From CAJQQK01 sp963696075 (lineage in GTDB: Bacteria; Pseudomonadota; Alphaproteobacteria; Rhizobiales; Hyphomicrobiaceae): a stretch of DNA of 64,000 nucleotides. The notes beneath the pieces were generated by a model. The model searched no databases and was not told where the DNA came from. It saw only the letters and a program-made list of their open reading frames with translations. How positions within the stretch are numbered: position 1 is the stretch's first letter; the number at the start of each line of letters is the position of its first letter. The stretch covers positions 1-64,000 of the forward strand of contig CAVOJD010000036.1 of NCBI GenBank assembly GCA_963696075.1. The letters run 5' to 3'. Below, one piece after another: positions 43,942 to 53,462 of the stretch. The position numbers and the translations under genes are program-made.

Positions 43942-45408
43942 ATGAGCCGACCCGCCCTGATATCCTCGCGACCTCGCCCCGGACCGCCAAACCGGTCCTC
44001 GCGCAGCCACGCGCGACATCTCGGCGGCTTCGTTTCCATGTGCGCGGCCTTGGCCGTTATGCTCATCAGCGGTCTTTTTGCGCTCACCACCAGCGCGCCG
44101 CCGGCCCGCGCCCAGAGCGGCGACCTGCGCAGTGGTGAACTCAATCCGTTTCCCAAAGATGACGTCTACCAGGTCCACTTCATCGGCGACTGGTGGATGG
44201 ATGGCCTCAAATCGAGCCTGACCGCCTCCCTCAAGACCCTGCCCCGCCTGCGCCTCAACGACGACGTCATCGAATTGCGCTCGGTGCGCCGCACCGGTTG
44301 GGCGGACGAAATCGCAGCCCTCAAATCCCGCGCTGATTCAAGTCAGCTCGACATCTCGGTCGTCATGTTCGGCGCCAGCGAAATCGGTTCTGTCTTCACC
44401 CCCACCCGCCATCGCTTCGGCACCGACGAATGGGCCAAGCTCTACGCCGCCCGCATAGACCAGGTCATGAAGACCCTCAAGGTGCACAGCGGCGCCGTCT
44501 ATTGGATTGGCATTCCGATCGTCCGCCGCGCCGACCACAGCGAAGCATTCCAACTCATCAACACGATCCTGCGCGAACGCGCCTACCTCAACGGCATCAA
44601 TTTCATCGACACCTACGCCCGCTTTCAGGACGAGAACGGCGGCTTCAACCGTTATGGCCCCGACCTCGCCGGCACCATCAAGTTGCTGCGCGCCAAGGAC
44701 GGCGTCTATTTCACCGCCGAAGGCAACACCAAGATCACACAACTTGTCGCGCAGATGATCCGCCGCGACCTCGCGGCTGTGAAAGCCCAGCGCGTCATCG
44801 ACCTCGCCGGCACCGAGGAAGAACTGGCCATCATTCGCAATCAGGCCAACCCCGATCGCACCAAACCCAAGCAGCCCGCCAAGACCGCGGCCAAGACCGC
44901 CAAGGCATCGATACCAAGCCCCATCTACGGTCGCCTGCAGGGCGGCGGCCTGACCGCGGACGACACCAGGGTCGCAATCGACACCAACTTCTCCGGCACC
45001 CCGATCCGCCTCGACCTTGACCTCCCCCGCCCCGCATTGTCGGCCGCCGTGATGTCGCTCGTCACCCGCAACCAATCGAAGGACAAGCCCGCGCGCCTCG
45101 GCGACAACGCCGTCGAAGTCGCGCCCGGCGGCATCCCCCTGCTCTCCACGATCACCCCCACGGACCAAAGCGCGCTCGCGCTCAGAACGCGCCGCCTCTC
45201 GCCCACCCAGTCCACCTTCTTCAAGGTTTGGGGCAAAGGCGAGCGCCTTCCCCCCAAACCCGGCCGCGCCGATGATTTCTCCTGGCCGCGCCCCGAACCC
45301 GAACCCGTCGTCCACGTAACAGCCAAGCCGGCAGATCAACTGGTCAGGCAAAGCCCCGAGCGTGACCCCAACCTGCCGCCATTGCCCCTCCAGAACCCGT
45401 TCCGCTGA
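43942..45408 (+). CDS. DUF459 SGNH/GDSL-like exported protein
   Basis: This 488-residue protein has an N-terminal membrane or signal segment (FVSMCAALAVMLISGLFAL) and a DUF459 domain of the SGNH hydrolase fold. Block I reads HFIGDWWMDGL, so the usual catalytic GDS serine is replaced by Trp. GAVYWIGIPIVRR and GVYFTAEGNTKI correspond to later blocks. The C-terminal ~170 residues are Pro/Lys-rich and low in structure. It starts 42 bases after the transglycosylase stop; this pairing suggests a cell-wall role. Catalytic activity is doubtful. Confidence 0.85.
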   Translation: MSRPALISSRPRPGPPNRSSRSHARHLGGFVSMCAALAVMLISGLFALTTSAPPARAQSGDLRSGELNPFPKDDVYQVHFIGDWWMDGLKSSLTASLKTLPRLRLNDDVIELRSVRRTGWADEIAALKSRADSSQLDISVVMFGASEIGSVFTPTRHRFGTDEWAKLYAARIDQVMKTLKVHSGAVYWIGIPIVRRADHSEAFQLINTILRERAYLNGINFIDTYARFQDENGGFNRYGPDLAGTIKLLRAKDGVYFTAEGNTKITQLVAQMIRRDLAAVKAQRVIDLAGTEEELAIIRNQANPDRTKPKQPAKTAAKTAKASIPSPIYGRLQGGGLTADDTRVAIDTNFSGTPIRLDLDLPRPALSAAVMSLVTRNQSKDKPARLGDNAVEVAPGGIPLLSTITPTDQSALALRTRRLSPTQSTFFKVWGKGERLPPKPGRADDFSWPRPEPEPVVHVTAKPADQLVRQSPERDPNLPPLPLQNPFR

Positions 45409-45528
45409 TCCTCCGCCCACTGGCCCCCCACCGGCCCCATCTGGCGCCTGGCCGCGAAGCCCCGTGCACCGCATCACCGAATCGGCCATTGGTTGCATCA
45501 ACCAGAAACGAGAGCGGAAGGCGTCGCC

Positions 45529-47064
45529 ATGGCAGGTCCGGACATCGCCACGAACCCGGCATCAATCACGCCCCCCTCAGGCCCCCCCTACCTCACCAAA
45601 TCGAGCTACGTCCGCGCCACCAAGTGCGACCGCCTGCTGTGGCTCTCCTGGCATCGTCGCCAACCCTACCAGGACCCGCTCCCAGGCTCCCCGGCAGCAA
45701 CCGGCATGGAGATCGGCGAATACGCCCAGCGCCTGTTTCCCGACGGCGTACTCGTCGACCAGGCCCCGTGGCAACACGCCGAAGCCGTCGAGCGCACCCG
45801 CACCTTGATGGAAGACCCCTCGGTGCCGGCGATATTCGAAGCCGCCTTCGAGGCCGACGGTATCCGTATCCGCGCCGACATCATCGAGTATCTCGGCGAC
45901 AATCGCTGGGGCCTGCGCGAGGTCAAGTCCTCGACCCGCGTGAAGGCTGACCACGTCGTCGACGCCGCCGTCCAGGCCCATGTCATGACGCTATCGGGTG
46001 TCGAACCGGCCTCCATCGAACTGATCCACGTCAACCGCGACTATGTCTTCCAAGGCGGCGATATCGATTGGCCCGAGTTCTTCGCACGCGCCGATATCGC
46101 CGAGCAGGTCGCAGCCGAACGCATCGGCATGGCCGACGCCGTCACTGCCTTCCACGCCGTCCTGAACAGCACCCTCGAGCCCGACATCCCCCCCGGCCCC
46201 CATTGCCCCAAGCCATGCGATTACTGGGAGCACTGTACGGCTGAAAAGCCCGCCGACTGGATCATGAACTTGCCCCGCCTGTCTGAGAAACGCTTCGCCG
46301 ATCTCACCGCCCGCGGCATCGAGCGCATTTCCGACATCCCCGCCGACATCGACCTCACCGAACATCAGGACCGCATGCGCGACGTCATCGTCACCGGCCG
46401 TCCGTACCTGTCCGATGGCCTGCGTAACGCGCTCACCCCCCTCGACGGACCGGCCAGCTACCTCGACTTCGAGGCAATGAACCCCGCCATCCCCATATAC
46501 GCCGGCACCCGCCCCTACGAGCGCCTCCCCTTCCAGTGGTCTTTGCATCGCAGCGGCGGCCCCGACGGCCTCACCCACGAAGATTACCTCGCGCCCCCGG
46601 ACCCGGCCCGCGATCCCCGTCCGGGCTTTACCGCCAGCCTGATCGATGCGCTCTCACATGACACCGCCCCGATCGTCGTTTACTCGCCCTACGAGCGCAC
46701 TGTCCTCCAGGAGATGGCGCGCCACCTCCCCGAACACGCCCCCGCCCTCGACGCGATCATCGCCCGCCTCGTCGACCTCTACGTCATCGTGCGCAGCCAC
46801 GTTTATCTCGCCGGCTTCTCCGGCTCCTTTTCCATCAAGACCGTCGGCGGCGCCCTCGCCCCGCATTTCAGCTACGACGGCCTCAACGACGTCGCCAACG
46901 GCGAGCAGGCAGCCAGCACCTTCCAGCGCCTCGTCCTGGCCGATCTCCCCGCCAACGAAAGCGCCCGCCTGCACGATGCCCTCCTCGCCTACTGTCGCCT
47001 CGACACCCTCGCCCTCGTCGAGACCCATCAGGCCCTCAAACGGCTCGCCGGCGCCACCGCCTGA
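45529..47064 (+). CDS. RecB/Cas4-like nuclease fused to DUF2779
   Basis: This 511-residue putative DNA/RNA processing enzyme has a PD-(D/E)XK nuclease of the RecB/Cas4 type in its N-terminal half. The motif Asp is in IRIRADIIEYL and the Glu-x-Lys in LREVKSSTR. It is flanked by cysteines at ATKCDRLLW and HCPKPCDYWEHC that could hold an iron-sulfur cluster as in Cas4 and AddB. The C-terminal DUF2779 domain looks RNase H/DEDD-like, with acids in SYLDFEAMNP and YCRLDTLALVE. The start at 45529 follows GGAAGG. No CRISPR, restriction or defence genes are nearby. The biological role is unknown. Confidence 0.82.
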   Translation: MAGPDIATNPASITPPSGPPYLTKSSYVRATKCDRLLWLSWHRRQPYQDPLPGSPAATGMEIGEYAQRLFPDGVLVDQAPWQHAEAVERTRTLMEDPSVPAIFEAAFEADGIRIRADIIEYLGDNRWGLREVKSSTRVKADHVVDAAVQAHVMTLSGVEPASIELIHVNRDYVFQGGDIDWPEFFARADIAEQVAAERIGMADAVTAFHAVLNSTLEPDIPPGPHCPKPCDYWEHCTAEKPADWIMNLPRLSEKRFADLTARGIERISDIPADIDLTEHQDRMRDVIVTGRPYLSDGLRNALTPLDGPASYLDFEAMNPAIPIYAGTRPYERLPFQWSLHRSGGPDGLTHEDYLAPPDPARDPRPGFTASLIDALSHDTAPIVVYSPYERTVLQEMARHLPEHAPALDAIIARLVDLYVIVRSHVYLAGFSGSFSIKTVGGALAPHFSYDGLNDVANGEQAASTFQRLVLADLPANESARLHDALLAYCRLDTLALVETHQALKRLAGATA

Positions 47065-47206
47065 CCGACCGGCAGCTTGGCCACACCCCATCGGTCTCAT
47101 CGCCCCACCGCGCCCTTGCCGGTTTAAGCCCCCTGGCCCCTCGGCTAGAACTGTTGTGAGAAGAACACCTGTAAGACTGCGTTGATATTGTACTCGGGGG
47201 ATTCAA

Positions 47207-50200
47207 ATGCGCCGGCTCGCCATCCTGGTTTTCGCAGCCCTTGCAGCGCTTCCCGCCAACGCCCAGGAAAAGGCGGAACCGCCAGCGACGGCTGAGAAGC
47301 CGACCGATCCGCGTGTGGAGAAATTCTCGAGCGAGTTGGCAACGCTCCACAAGCTTTGGAAAGCCCGCAAATACCGCGAAGCAATCGCCCCCGCCGAACG
47401 CCTGACCGCGCTTGCCCGTGAGATCTATGGTGAAAACCACCTGCGCTTTTCAGGCTCCCTGTTCAATCTCGCAATGCTCTATCGCAACACGGGCCAGTAC
47501 GAAGCAGCCTTCGCCGTCTTCGCCAAGGTCTTCACGATCCAGCACCCGCTGCGCTCACCGGCCGACAAAGCCTACAAACGCATCCTGCAGCAGCTCGACG
47601 AAACCGGCCAGCGCGTCGGCACCGGCCGCGAGGTGGTTGGTTATCTTGAGACGGCGCTTGAAAAGCTCGCCGCCGAAGGCACCGCCGGCACCGAGCACGA
47701 CGTCGAAATCAAGGCCCGCCTCGGCCGCCTCCTAAGGTTCCTTGCCGACTACGACCGCGCCGAGCAGGTCCTGCGTGAAGCCCTCGCCGTGCGCCGCCGC
47801 ATCACGACCCCCGACGACATTTCGATCGTCATGGACCTCAACAACCTCGCCGGTATCGTCCGCGCGCGCGGCAAATACGCCGAAGCCGCCAAATTCTACA
47901 AGGAAGCCATCGACGTCCAGATCCGCATCAAGGGCGAGAACAACGCCAACACCGGCATTCTCCTGGACAACATCGCCGTCATGTACCTCACCATGGGCCA
48001 GCCCGAGGAAGCCGAGCCCTATCAGAAGCGCGCGCTCGCGATCCTCGAAAAAACACTCGGCGATCACCACACCTCGACCGGCATCGCGCTCGGCAACATG
48101 GCGGAACTCTACCGCAACCTCTCCCGCTACGCTGAAAGCGAACCTCTCTTCCGCCGCGCCATCGCAATTCTCACAAAGGCGCTCCCCCCGAACCATCCCC
48201 TTCTTGGCGCCGTTACCGACAACTACGCCGGCCTCTTCCAGCAGCGCGGCCAGCACGAAAAAGCGCTGGAGACCTACCGCAAGGCCATCACAATTCTCTC
48301 CGCCGCCCACGGCCCCGAGCACCCGGAAGTCGCCGTCGCATACAACAACATCGGCCTCGCACTCGGTTCGCTCGGCCGCCACGAGGAATCCGAGCAAAAC
48401 TTCTTGAAGGCGCTCGGTATCTCCCAGCGCGCCTTTGGCGAGGACAGCATCAAGCTCGCCACCACCTACGCCAACCTCGCCGACGTGCGCATTTCCTTGG
48501 CAAAGCTCGACGCCGCCCGCGCCGATGCCCAGCGCGCCATTGACTTGATCTCGACAAGCCTCGGCCCGCGCCATCGCCGCCTGATCTTTCCCCTGACCCG
48601 TGTCGGCGAAGTCGCCTTGCGCCAGAAAGACGCCGCCACGGCGTACGAGAAATTCAAGACCGCCGCCGAAATCTACGAGGAAGCCCGCCTCGCCATGGCG
48701 GCCCGCGGCGGCACCTTCGACGACAGCGGCGCGCTCAACCGCGTCATCGCCACCGCCTTCAACCTGAAGCGCGACGGCGGCCCCCTCGGCCCCGGCGAAT
48801 ACCAGTCCCAGGCCTTCCGCTTCTCGCAATTGAAGACCGCCACGAAAGCCGGCGAGGCCCTCAACAAGCTCGGCGCCCGCCTTGGCGCGCGCGATCCCAA
48901 CCTGCGCACCCTCGCCCGCGAACAGCAAGACCTCCTCGAAGCCTGGGCCAAGGCCGACAAGACCTTGATCAGCGCCGTCTCCGCCGCCCCCGCCCTTCGG
49001 GACAAGGCACGCGAAGCCGCGTTGCGCGCCGAAATCAAACGCTACGGCGACCGCCTCACCGAGATCAATTCCAGGTTCGAAACAGACTACCCCGAATTCA
49101 CCGAACTGAGCCGGCCGCGCCCCGTCACCGTCGCAGCCCTCCAGCAACTCCTGAGCGACGATGAAGTCCTGATCCAGTACGTCGTCAATCCGTTTGCAAC
49201 CTACGCCTGGGCCATCACCGCCAGCGAGGCCCACTGGGTCCGCCTTCCCCTCAAGCGGCGCGAACTGCGCGACCTCGTCCACGCCGTGCGCTGCGGCCTC
49301 GACGTGGCCGAATGGATCGGCGAAGAAAAGCCGCTGGCCTGCTTCAACCTGATCGGCCGCTTCGCCGAAGGCGGTGGCGCCCTGCCGTTTGCAACCGACA
49401 AGGCCCACGCGCTCTACACCAAACTGCTTGAGCCGATCAAAGACATCATCGCGGGCCGCAAGCTGTTGATCGTCACCTCCGACGCCCTCAATCGCCTGCC
49501 GATGCACGTCCTCCTGACCGAGCCGGTCGCCGACGACAGCCTTGAAAACCTCAAGCAGGCCCCCTGGCTGGTCCGCAGCCATCCGATCACCGTCCTCCCC
49601 TCGGTCTCGAGCCTCGCCATCCTGCGCCGGTCAAACCCGCTCCCCGTCACCACCGCAAGCACCGGCGAAACCGAGCGTCACCCCTATTTCGCCCTCGCCA
49701 ATCCCCTTCTCCTTGGCCCTGACGGCAACGATCGCTCCGCCTTCGCCGTCACCGGCTGTGAGCACCATCAGGCGCCCAAGCCCGATGCGATCGTCTCCGC
49801 TGCCACAACACTGACGAGCTTCTTCCGCGGCGGCCAGGCTGACGTCGCGCGCCTGCGCACCCTCGCGCCGCTGCCCGACACCGCCGCCGAAGTTTGCGCC
49901 GTCGCCCGCGGCCTTGGCGTCTCCGCCGGCCATCTGCTGCTCTCAGACGCCGCGACCGAAACCCGCCTGCGCCAGCTCGACCGCGATACCGGCGCACTCT
50001 CGCGCTACCGCGTCCTCCACTTCGCAACCCACGGCCTCGTCTCCGGCGAGTTGAAAGGCCTCGCTGAACCAGCCCTCGTCCTCACGCCGCCTGAAAAAGC
50101 AACCCCGGAAGACGATGGTCTCCTCACCGCCTCCGAAGTCGCCGAACTCAGGCTTGATGCCGATTGGGTCATTCTGTCGGCCTGCAACACCGCCGCCGGC

Positions 50201-50497
50201 GCCGGCGCGGACTATGGCGGCGACGAGGCCCTATCCGGCCTCGCCCGCTCGTTCTTCTTTGCAGGCGCCCGCTCGCTGCTGGTCTCGCACTGGCCCGTGC
50301 GCTCGGATGCCGCCGTTGAACTGACGACACGCGCCCTCTCCCAGATCACGAACAACGCCACCATGAACCGCAGCACCGCCCTGCAGCGTGCCATGGTGAG
50401 CCTGATCGCAGACGAGAAAATCTACGCAGCCGCCCATCCCCAGGTCTGGGCCCCCTTTGTCGTCGTCGGCGAAGGCGCCAGCGCGGCTGGGAAATAG
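47207..50497 (+). CDS. Exported TPR-CHAT (caspase-like) protein
   Basis: This 1096-residue precursor has a signal peptide (cleavage near LPANAQ, about residue 20). About ten TPR_12-type repeats follow (residues ~60-500; for example AAKFYKEAIDVQIRIKGENN), then a helical linker and a C-terminal CHAT domain (from ~800). The caspase-like dyad is H942 in HFATHGL and C993 in ILSACNTAAG, followed by LARSFFFAGARSLLVSHWPV. Length and order match the large bacterial TPR-CHAT family. The export signal places it outside the cytoplasm, unlike cytosolic defence CHAT proteases such as Craspase. No obvious substrate gene is adjacent. Confidence 0.9.
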   Translation: MRRLAILVFAALAALPANAQEKAEPPATAEKPTDPRVEKFSSELATLHKLWKARKYREAIAPAERLTALAREIYGENHLRFSGSLFNLAMLYRNTGQYEAAFAVFAKVFTIQHPLRSPADKAYKRILQQLDETGQRVGTGREVVGYLETALEKLAAEGTAGTEHDVEIKARLGRLLRFLADYDRAEQVLREALAVRRRITTPDDISIVMDLNNLAGIVRARGKYAEAAKFYKEAIDVQIRIKGENNANTGILLDNIAVMYLTMGQPEEAEPYQKRALAILEKTLGDHHTSTGIALGNMAELYRNLSRYAESEPLFRRAIAILTKALPPNHPLLGAVTDNYAGLFQQRGQHEKALETYRKAITILSAAHGPEHPEVAVAYNNIGLALGSLGRHEESEQNFLKALGISQRAFGEDSIKLATTYANLADVRISLAKLDAARADAQRAIDLISTSLGPRHRRLIFPLTRVGEVALRQKDAATAYEKFKTAAEIYEEARLAMAARGGTFDDSGALNRVIATAFNLKRDGGPLGPGEYQSQAFRFSQLKTATKAGEALNKLGARLGARDPNLRTLAREQQDLLEAWAKADKTLISAVSAAPALRDKAREAALRAEIKRYGDRLTEINSRFETDYPEFTELSRPRPVTVAALQQLLSDDEVLIQYVVNPFATYAWAITASEAHWVRLPLKRRELRDLVHAVRCGLDVAEWIGEEKPLACFNLIGRFAEGGGALPFATDKAHALYTKLLEPIKDIIAGRKLLIVTSDALNRLPMHVLLTEPVADDSLENLKQAPWLVRSHPITVLPSVSSLAILRRSNPLPVTTASTGETERHPYFALANPLLLGPDGNDRSAFAVTGCEHHQAPKPDAIVSAATTLTSFFRGGQADVARLRTLAPLPDTAAEVCAVARGLGVSAGHLLLSDAATETRLRQLDRDTGALSRYRVLHFATHGLVSGELKGLAEPALVLTPPEKATPEDDGLLTASEVAELRLDADWVILSACNTAAGAGADYGGDEALSGLARSFFFAGARSLLVSHWPVRSDAAVELTTRALSQITNNATMNRSTALQRAMVSLIADEKIYAAAHPQVWAPFVVVGEGASAAGK

Positions 50498-50724
50498 CCG
50501 CGCCGGCTGAAAATCATCACCGGGCAATCGGCTGAAAATATCGGTCAGTGCCGGTGATTTCTTTTCACCGCACCGCCCCCGCCACATTTGGGCGTCAGGA
50601 AACGTTGCAGCCCGGTGCGTCACAGGTGCGCGCCCTATGTCCCCTTCTGTGCGCCTTTGCGCCGAGGCGTCTCACCGGACCGCGCCACGACGCAGGACAA
50701 TCGACGAATGAGTAGGAGAGCCCG

Positions 50725-52092
50725 ATGGGCCTTGTCGACGCCATCCGCCGCCTCACCAATGCGCCAGCCTTCAAGTTCCTGCTGATCATCGTCCTCATCC
50801 TGGCCCTCGCCATCCCCCTCATCTTCGTCTACCTGCTGGTCTCTGAGCGCGCCCAGTACGCCAGCCGCGCCAAAGCCGAGATCGGCCAGGCCTGGGGCGA
50901 TGCGCAGACGCTGCGCGGCCCCTTCGTCATCGTCCCAACGAAACGCGAGCGCACAATTCAGGTCGGCAACGAAACCCGCACCGAACAGATTTCCGAACTC
51001 GCCGTCTTCCTCCCCGAGACCCTCAACGTCAGCCCGAACGCGCGCACCGAACAGCGCCAGCGCGGCATTTACGCCGTCCCCGTCTACCGCAGCAACATCA
51101 CCATCACGGGTCGCTTCATCGCCCCTGAAACCCGGCGGATCACGAACAAGGGTGCAACCTTCCTGTGGGATGAAGCCGTCCTCACCATGCTGATAACGGA
51201 CGTGCGCGGCATCAAGAAAACCGCCGAGATCGAGCTTGGCCAGGAGACCACCCGCTTCCGCTCGGGCCCCGGCGTCGACAGCGGTCCCGCCGGCCGCCAG
51301 CCCGGCGCCATCCACGTCCCCATCGGCGCCACCCGCGCCGAGCAGGGCTTCACCTTCACCTTCAATCTCGAACTGAACGGCTCCAACGCCCTGAACTTCG
51401 TCCCCGCCGGCGGTGAAACCGAAATCGCCGTGCAGTCCGACTGGCCCCACCCCTCTTTCTCCGGCGCCTTCCTCCCCGACACCCGCACGATCTCGGACAA
51501 TGGCTTCGAAGCCACCTGGAAGATCCCCCGCCTCGCCCGCGGCCAGGGCCAGACCCAGCACGTCTCGGGCCTCGACAATCTGATGCAGCAAACCGTCTTC
51601 GGCGTGCGTTTCTTCCAGCCGGTGAAATTCTATTCCCTCGCCGAACGCGCTCTGAAGTACGCCCAGGGCTTCATTGCCATCGTCTTCTTCGCCGTCTTCG
51701 TCATGGAGATGAAATCAGCCCGCCGCGTCCACTGGATCCAGTACTTGTTTGTCGGCCTCGCGCTCGCGATCTTCTACCTTGTCCTGATCGGCACCGCCGA
51801 ACACATCGGCTTCGAATGGGGTTATCTCGCAGCCGCCACCGCGACCACCGTCCTGGTGGCCGCCTACATTGCCACCGTCACCCGCTCGCCAACCACCGGC
51901 GCCCAGATCTTCGCGATCATCGCCGTCATCTACGCGCTGCTCTATCTGCTCCTGCGCGTCGAGGACTACGCACTTCTGATCGGCTCCCTCGCCGCCTTCG
52001 CAATGCTGGCAGCCGTGATGTTCGCAACCCGCGACGTCGACTGGTCACGTGGCCACAATCCTGATGACCAACCCCAGAGGATGAGCGAATAA
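50725..52092 (+). CDS. creD: Inner-membrane protein CreD
   Basis: This 455-residue inner-membrane protein of the CreD family has an N-terminal membrane segment (FLLIIVLILALAIPLIFVYL) and a large periplasmic region (RGIYAVPVYRSNITITGRF, SDWPHPSFSGAFLPD). Five or six C-terminal segments follow (AQGFIAIVFFAVFVMEM, RVHWIQYLFVGLALAIFYLV). CreD affects envelope integrity and beta-lactam or colicin tolerance in Enterobacteriaceae. The start at 50725 follows TAGGAGAG. No creBC two-component genes are present here, so regulation must differ. Confidence 0.93.
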   Translation: MGLVDAIRRLTNAPAFKFLLIIVLILALAIPLIFVYLLVSERAQYASRAKAEIGQAWGDAQTLRGPFVIVPTKRERTIQVGNETRTEQISELAVFLPETLNVSPNARTEQRQRGIYAVPVYRSNITITGRFIAPETRRITNKGATFLWDEAVLTMLITDVRGIKKTAEIELGQETTRFRSGPGVDSGPAGRQPGAIHVPIGATRAEQGFTFTFNLELNGSNALNFVPAGGETEIAVQSDWPHPSFSGAFLPDTRTISDNGFEATWKIPRLARGQGQTQHVSGLDNLMQQTVFGVRFFQPVKFYSLAERALKYAQGFIAIVFFAVFVMEMKSARRVHWIQYLFVGLALAIFYLVLIGTAEHIGFEWGYLAAATATTVLVAAYIATVTRSPTTGAQIFAIIAVIYALLYLLLRVEDYALLIGSLAAFAMLAAVMFATRDVDWSRGHNPDDQPQRMSE

Positions 52093-52120
52093 ATCCGCAC
52101 GCGCTGGCATCGGCCAGCCG

Positions 52121-52543
52121 CTACGGCCCGATTAACGCCTTGGCCTTCTGGCAGATCTCGTTGACCTGTGCGCCCGGTTCGGATTTCCCCGAGAGGACGT
52201 TGGCGAACCGCACGGCGTTTTGTTGATCAAGCATTTCGAACAGCGACCAGCAACTTGTCGGGCCTTCCGTCCGGAAACGTTCCGCCCGCGCCCGCGCGCC
52301 CCCATCGCTCTGGAGGCCACACAGCTTCGGCCCCACTGATTGAATGGCAAGGTTGGTCACGATCGTGCGGTGAGGACAGGCAAGACCCCGCCACGCGCGC
52401 CCGGATAACGGATTAGCCAGCGTGAAACTGACCGCCGAAGCATGCACACCCGGTTCCGCATCGGGATTGCGCGACCAGGAAAAACCGAACAAGCCCGCAA
52501 CTGCCAGAACGCCAATCGCGATGAGCGCAACGAAAAGCCGCAT
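52121..52543 (-). CDS. Hypothetical membrane-anchored protein
   Basis: This 140-residue protein has an N-terminal hydrophobic segment (RLFVALIAIGVLAVAGLFGF) that may be a signal anchor. The extracytoplasmic part has four cysteines (RGLACPHR, KLCGLQ, TSCWSLF, NEICQKA), enough for two disulfides. The start at 52543 follows GGGGGA. It ends 28 bases from the convergent creD stop. I do not recognise the family. Confidence 0.65.
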   Translation of the reverse strand: MRLFVALIAIGVLAVAGLFGFSWSRNPDAEPGVHASAVSFTLANPLSGRAWRGLACPHRTIVTNLAIQSVGPKLCGLQSDGGARARAERFRTEGPTSCWSLFEMLDQQNAVRFANVLSGKSEPGAQVNEICQKAKALIGP

Positions 52544-52707
52544 GAAACTGTCCCCCAGAACCAATGGCGCACGCATGGCAAGAGCCCGTCCTCTCCGCCA
52601 TCATGCGCGCAGTCTGTTTAGCGCGTCACTTCCCAGTCCGCCAACCGCCCACAGGTCAAAACTGATCTGACAAACCATCGAAACACCGCACACAACCAAA
52701 AGAAAAA

Positions 52708-52730
52708 CGGCACAGGGAGCCCCTGCGCCG
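52708..52730 (-). terminator. intrinsic terminator (minus strand)
   Basis: On the minus strand CGGCGCAGGG pairs with CCCTGTGCCG (one G-U pair) around GCT, followed by TTTTTCTTTT. It lies 73 bases after the stop of the small membrane protein at 52804. Confidence 0.75.
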
Positions 52731-52803
52731 CTTGGCAATTCATTTTGACTGACTGAGGCCAGCGCCAAGTGGCGCTGACCTGCCGGCCGAACGCGCTGTG
52801 CGA

Positions 52804-53154
52804 TCAGGCGGCCACGCCCTGACTCGGCGCCTGTTGCGTGGCCCGCGCCCCGGCAACCTCACCCTCGGTGACCGGAATCAGCTTCAGGAACAGGCCTGCC
52901 AGAGCGATGTGGATGGCGAAAGTCGCAAAGAATGCTGCCGTGCCACCGATCACGGTGTTCAGTGCCAGCGCGAGATAGAACAGCGACCCGGCAACGGCAT
53001 ACGTCATCAGCAGAGCGACAACATAAGCCGGAATCGTATTCGTCGCCCATGACGGCAAGCTCGACGAACGGAATGCAAGGCGAAGGATCGCAAACAAAGA
53101 TAGAACCGCGGCCGCGATGGCCGATGCTGCCAGGATGTCGTAGGTGGCTTCCAT
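52804..53154 (-). CDS. Small integral membrane protein, hypothetical
   Basis: This 116-residue protein has three or more hydrophobic segments (ILAASAIAAAVLSLFAILRL, NTIPAYVVALLMTYAVAGSL, AAFFATFAIHIALAGLFL) and a hydrophilic tail (EGEVAGARATQQAPS). The family is not recognised. It has its own intrinsic terminator and an AGGGAGAA site just upstream of the start, so it is probably a single-gene transcript. Confidence 0.7.
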   Translation of the reverse strand: MEATYDILAASAIAAAVLSLFAILRLAFRSSSLPSWATNTIPAYVVALLMTYAVAGSLFYLALALNTVIGGTAAFFATFAIHIALAGLFLKLIPVTEGEVAGARATQQAPSQGVAA

Positions 53155-53462
53155 TTTTTCGTTTTCTCCCTGTCTGAATTACGCGCCGGAGGCGCTTCGA
53201 CTTTCGCTTGAGCCGGAGCGCCTCTCCTCGAAAATGCGCCATTCGCAACAATGGAGACGCCGGCGCCATCGACGCCAATCGGAAAAACCAGAATGGTCGA
53301 TCGGATTTTTCGATCGACCTCCTCAAATACGCGAAATCCGACCGCTCCCACCCACCAGGAGGGCAGACGCAATTCGTCCGCAAATCGTCCACAAATCGTC
53401 CAATGAGATATATGCGGGCTTAGAATGGCGGCGGGATCGTCGAACGCCTCAAGCGGAACGCC
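53155..53462. other. intergenic region with hairpin
   Basis: This 308-base stretch contains a perfect 9-bp stem GGTCGATCG/CGATCGACC with a T-rich loop at 53295-53319. A short direct repeat AAATCGTCC occurs twice near 53382-53402. No gene is evident. Confidence 0.5.

Noticed and set aside
45529..47064. Cas4 of a CRISPR system
   Set aside because: The protein carries an extra DUF2779 domain and there is no repeat-spacer array or other cas gene in the window.
47732..49582. 616-codon open frame antisense to the TPR-CHAT gene
   Set aside because: It mirrors the strong codon bias of the sense gene, has Gly/Ala/Glu-rich low-complexity translation and no family match.
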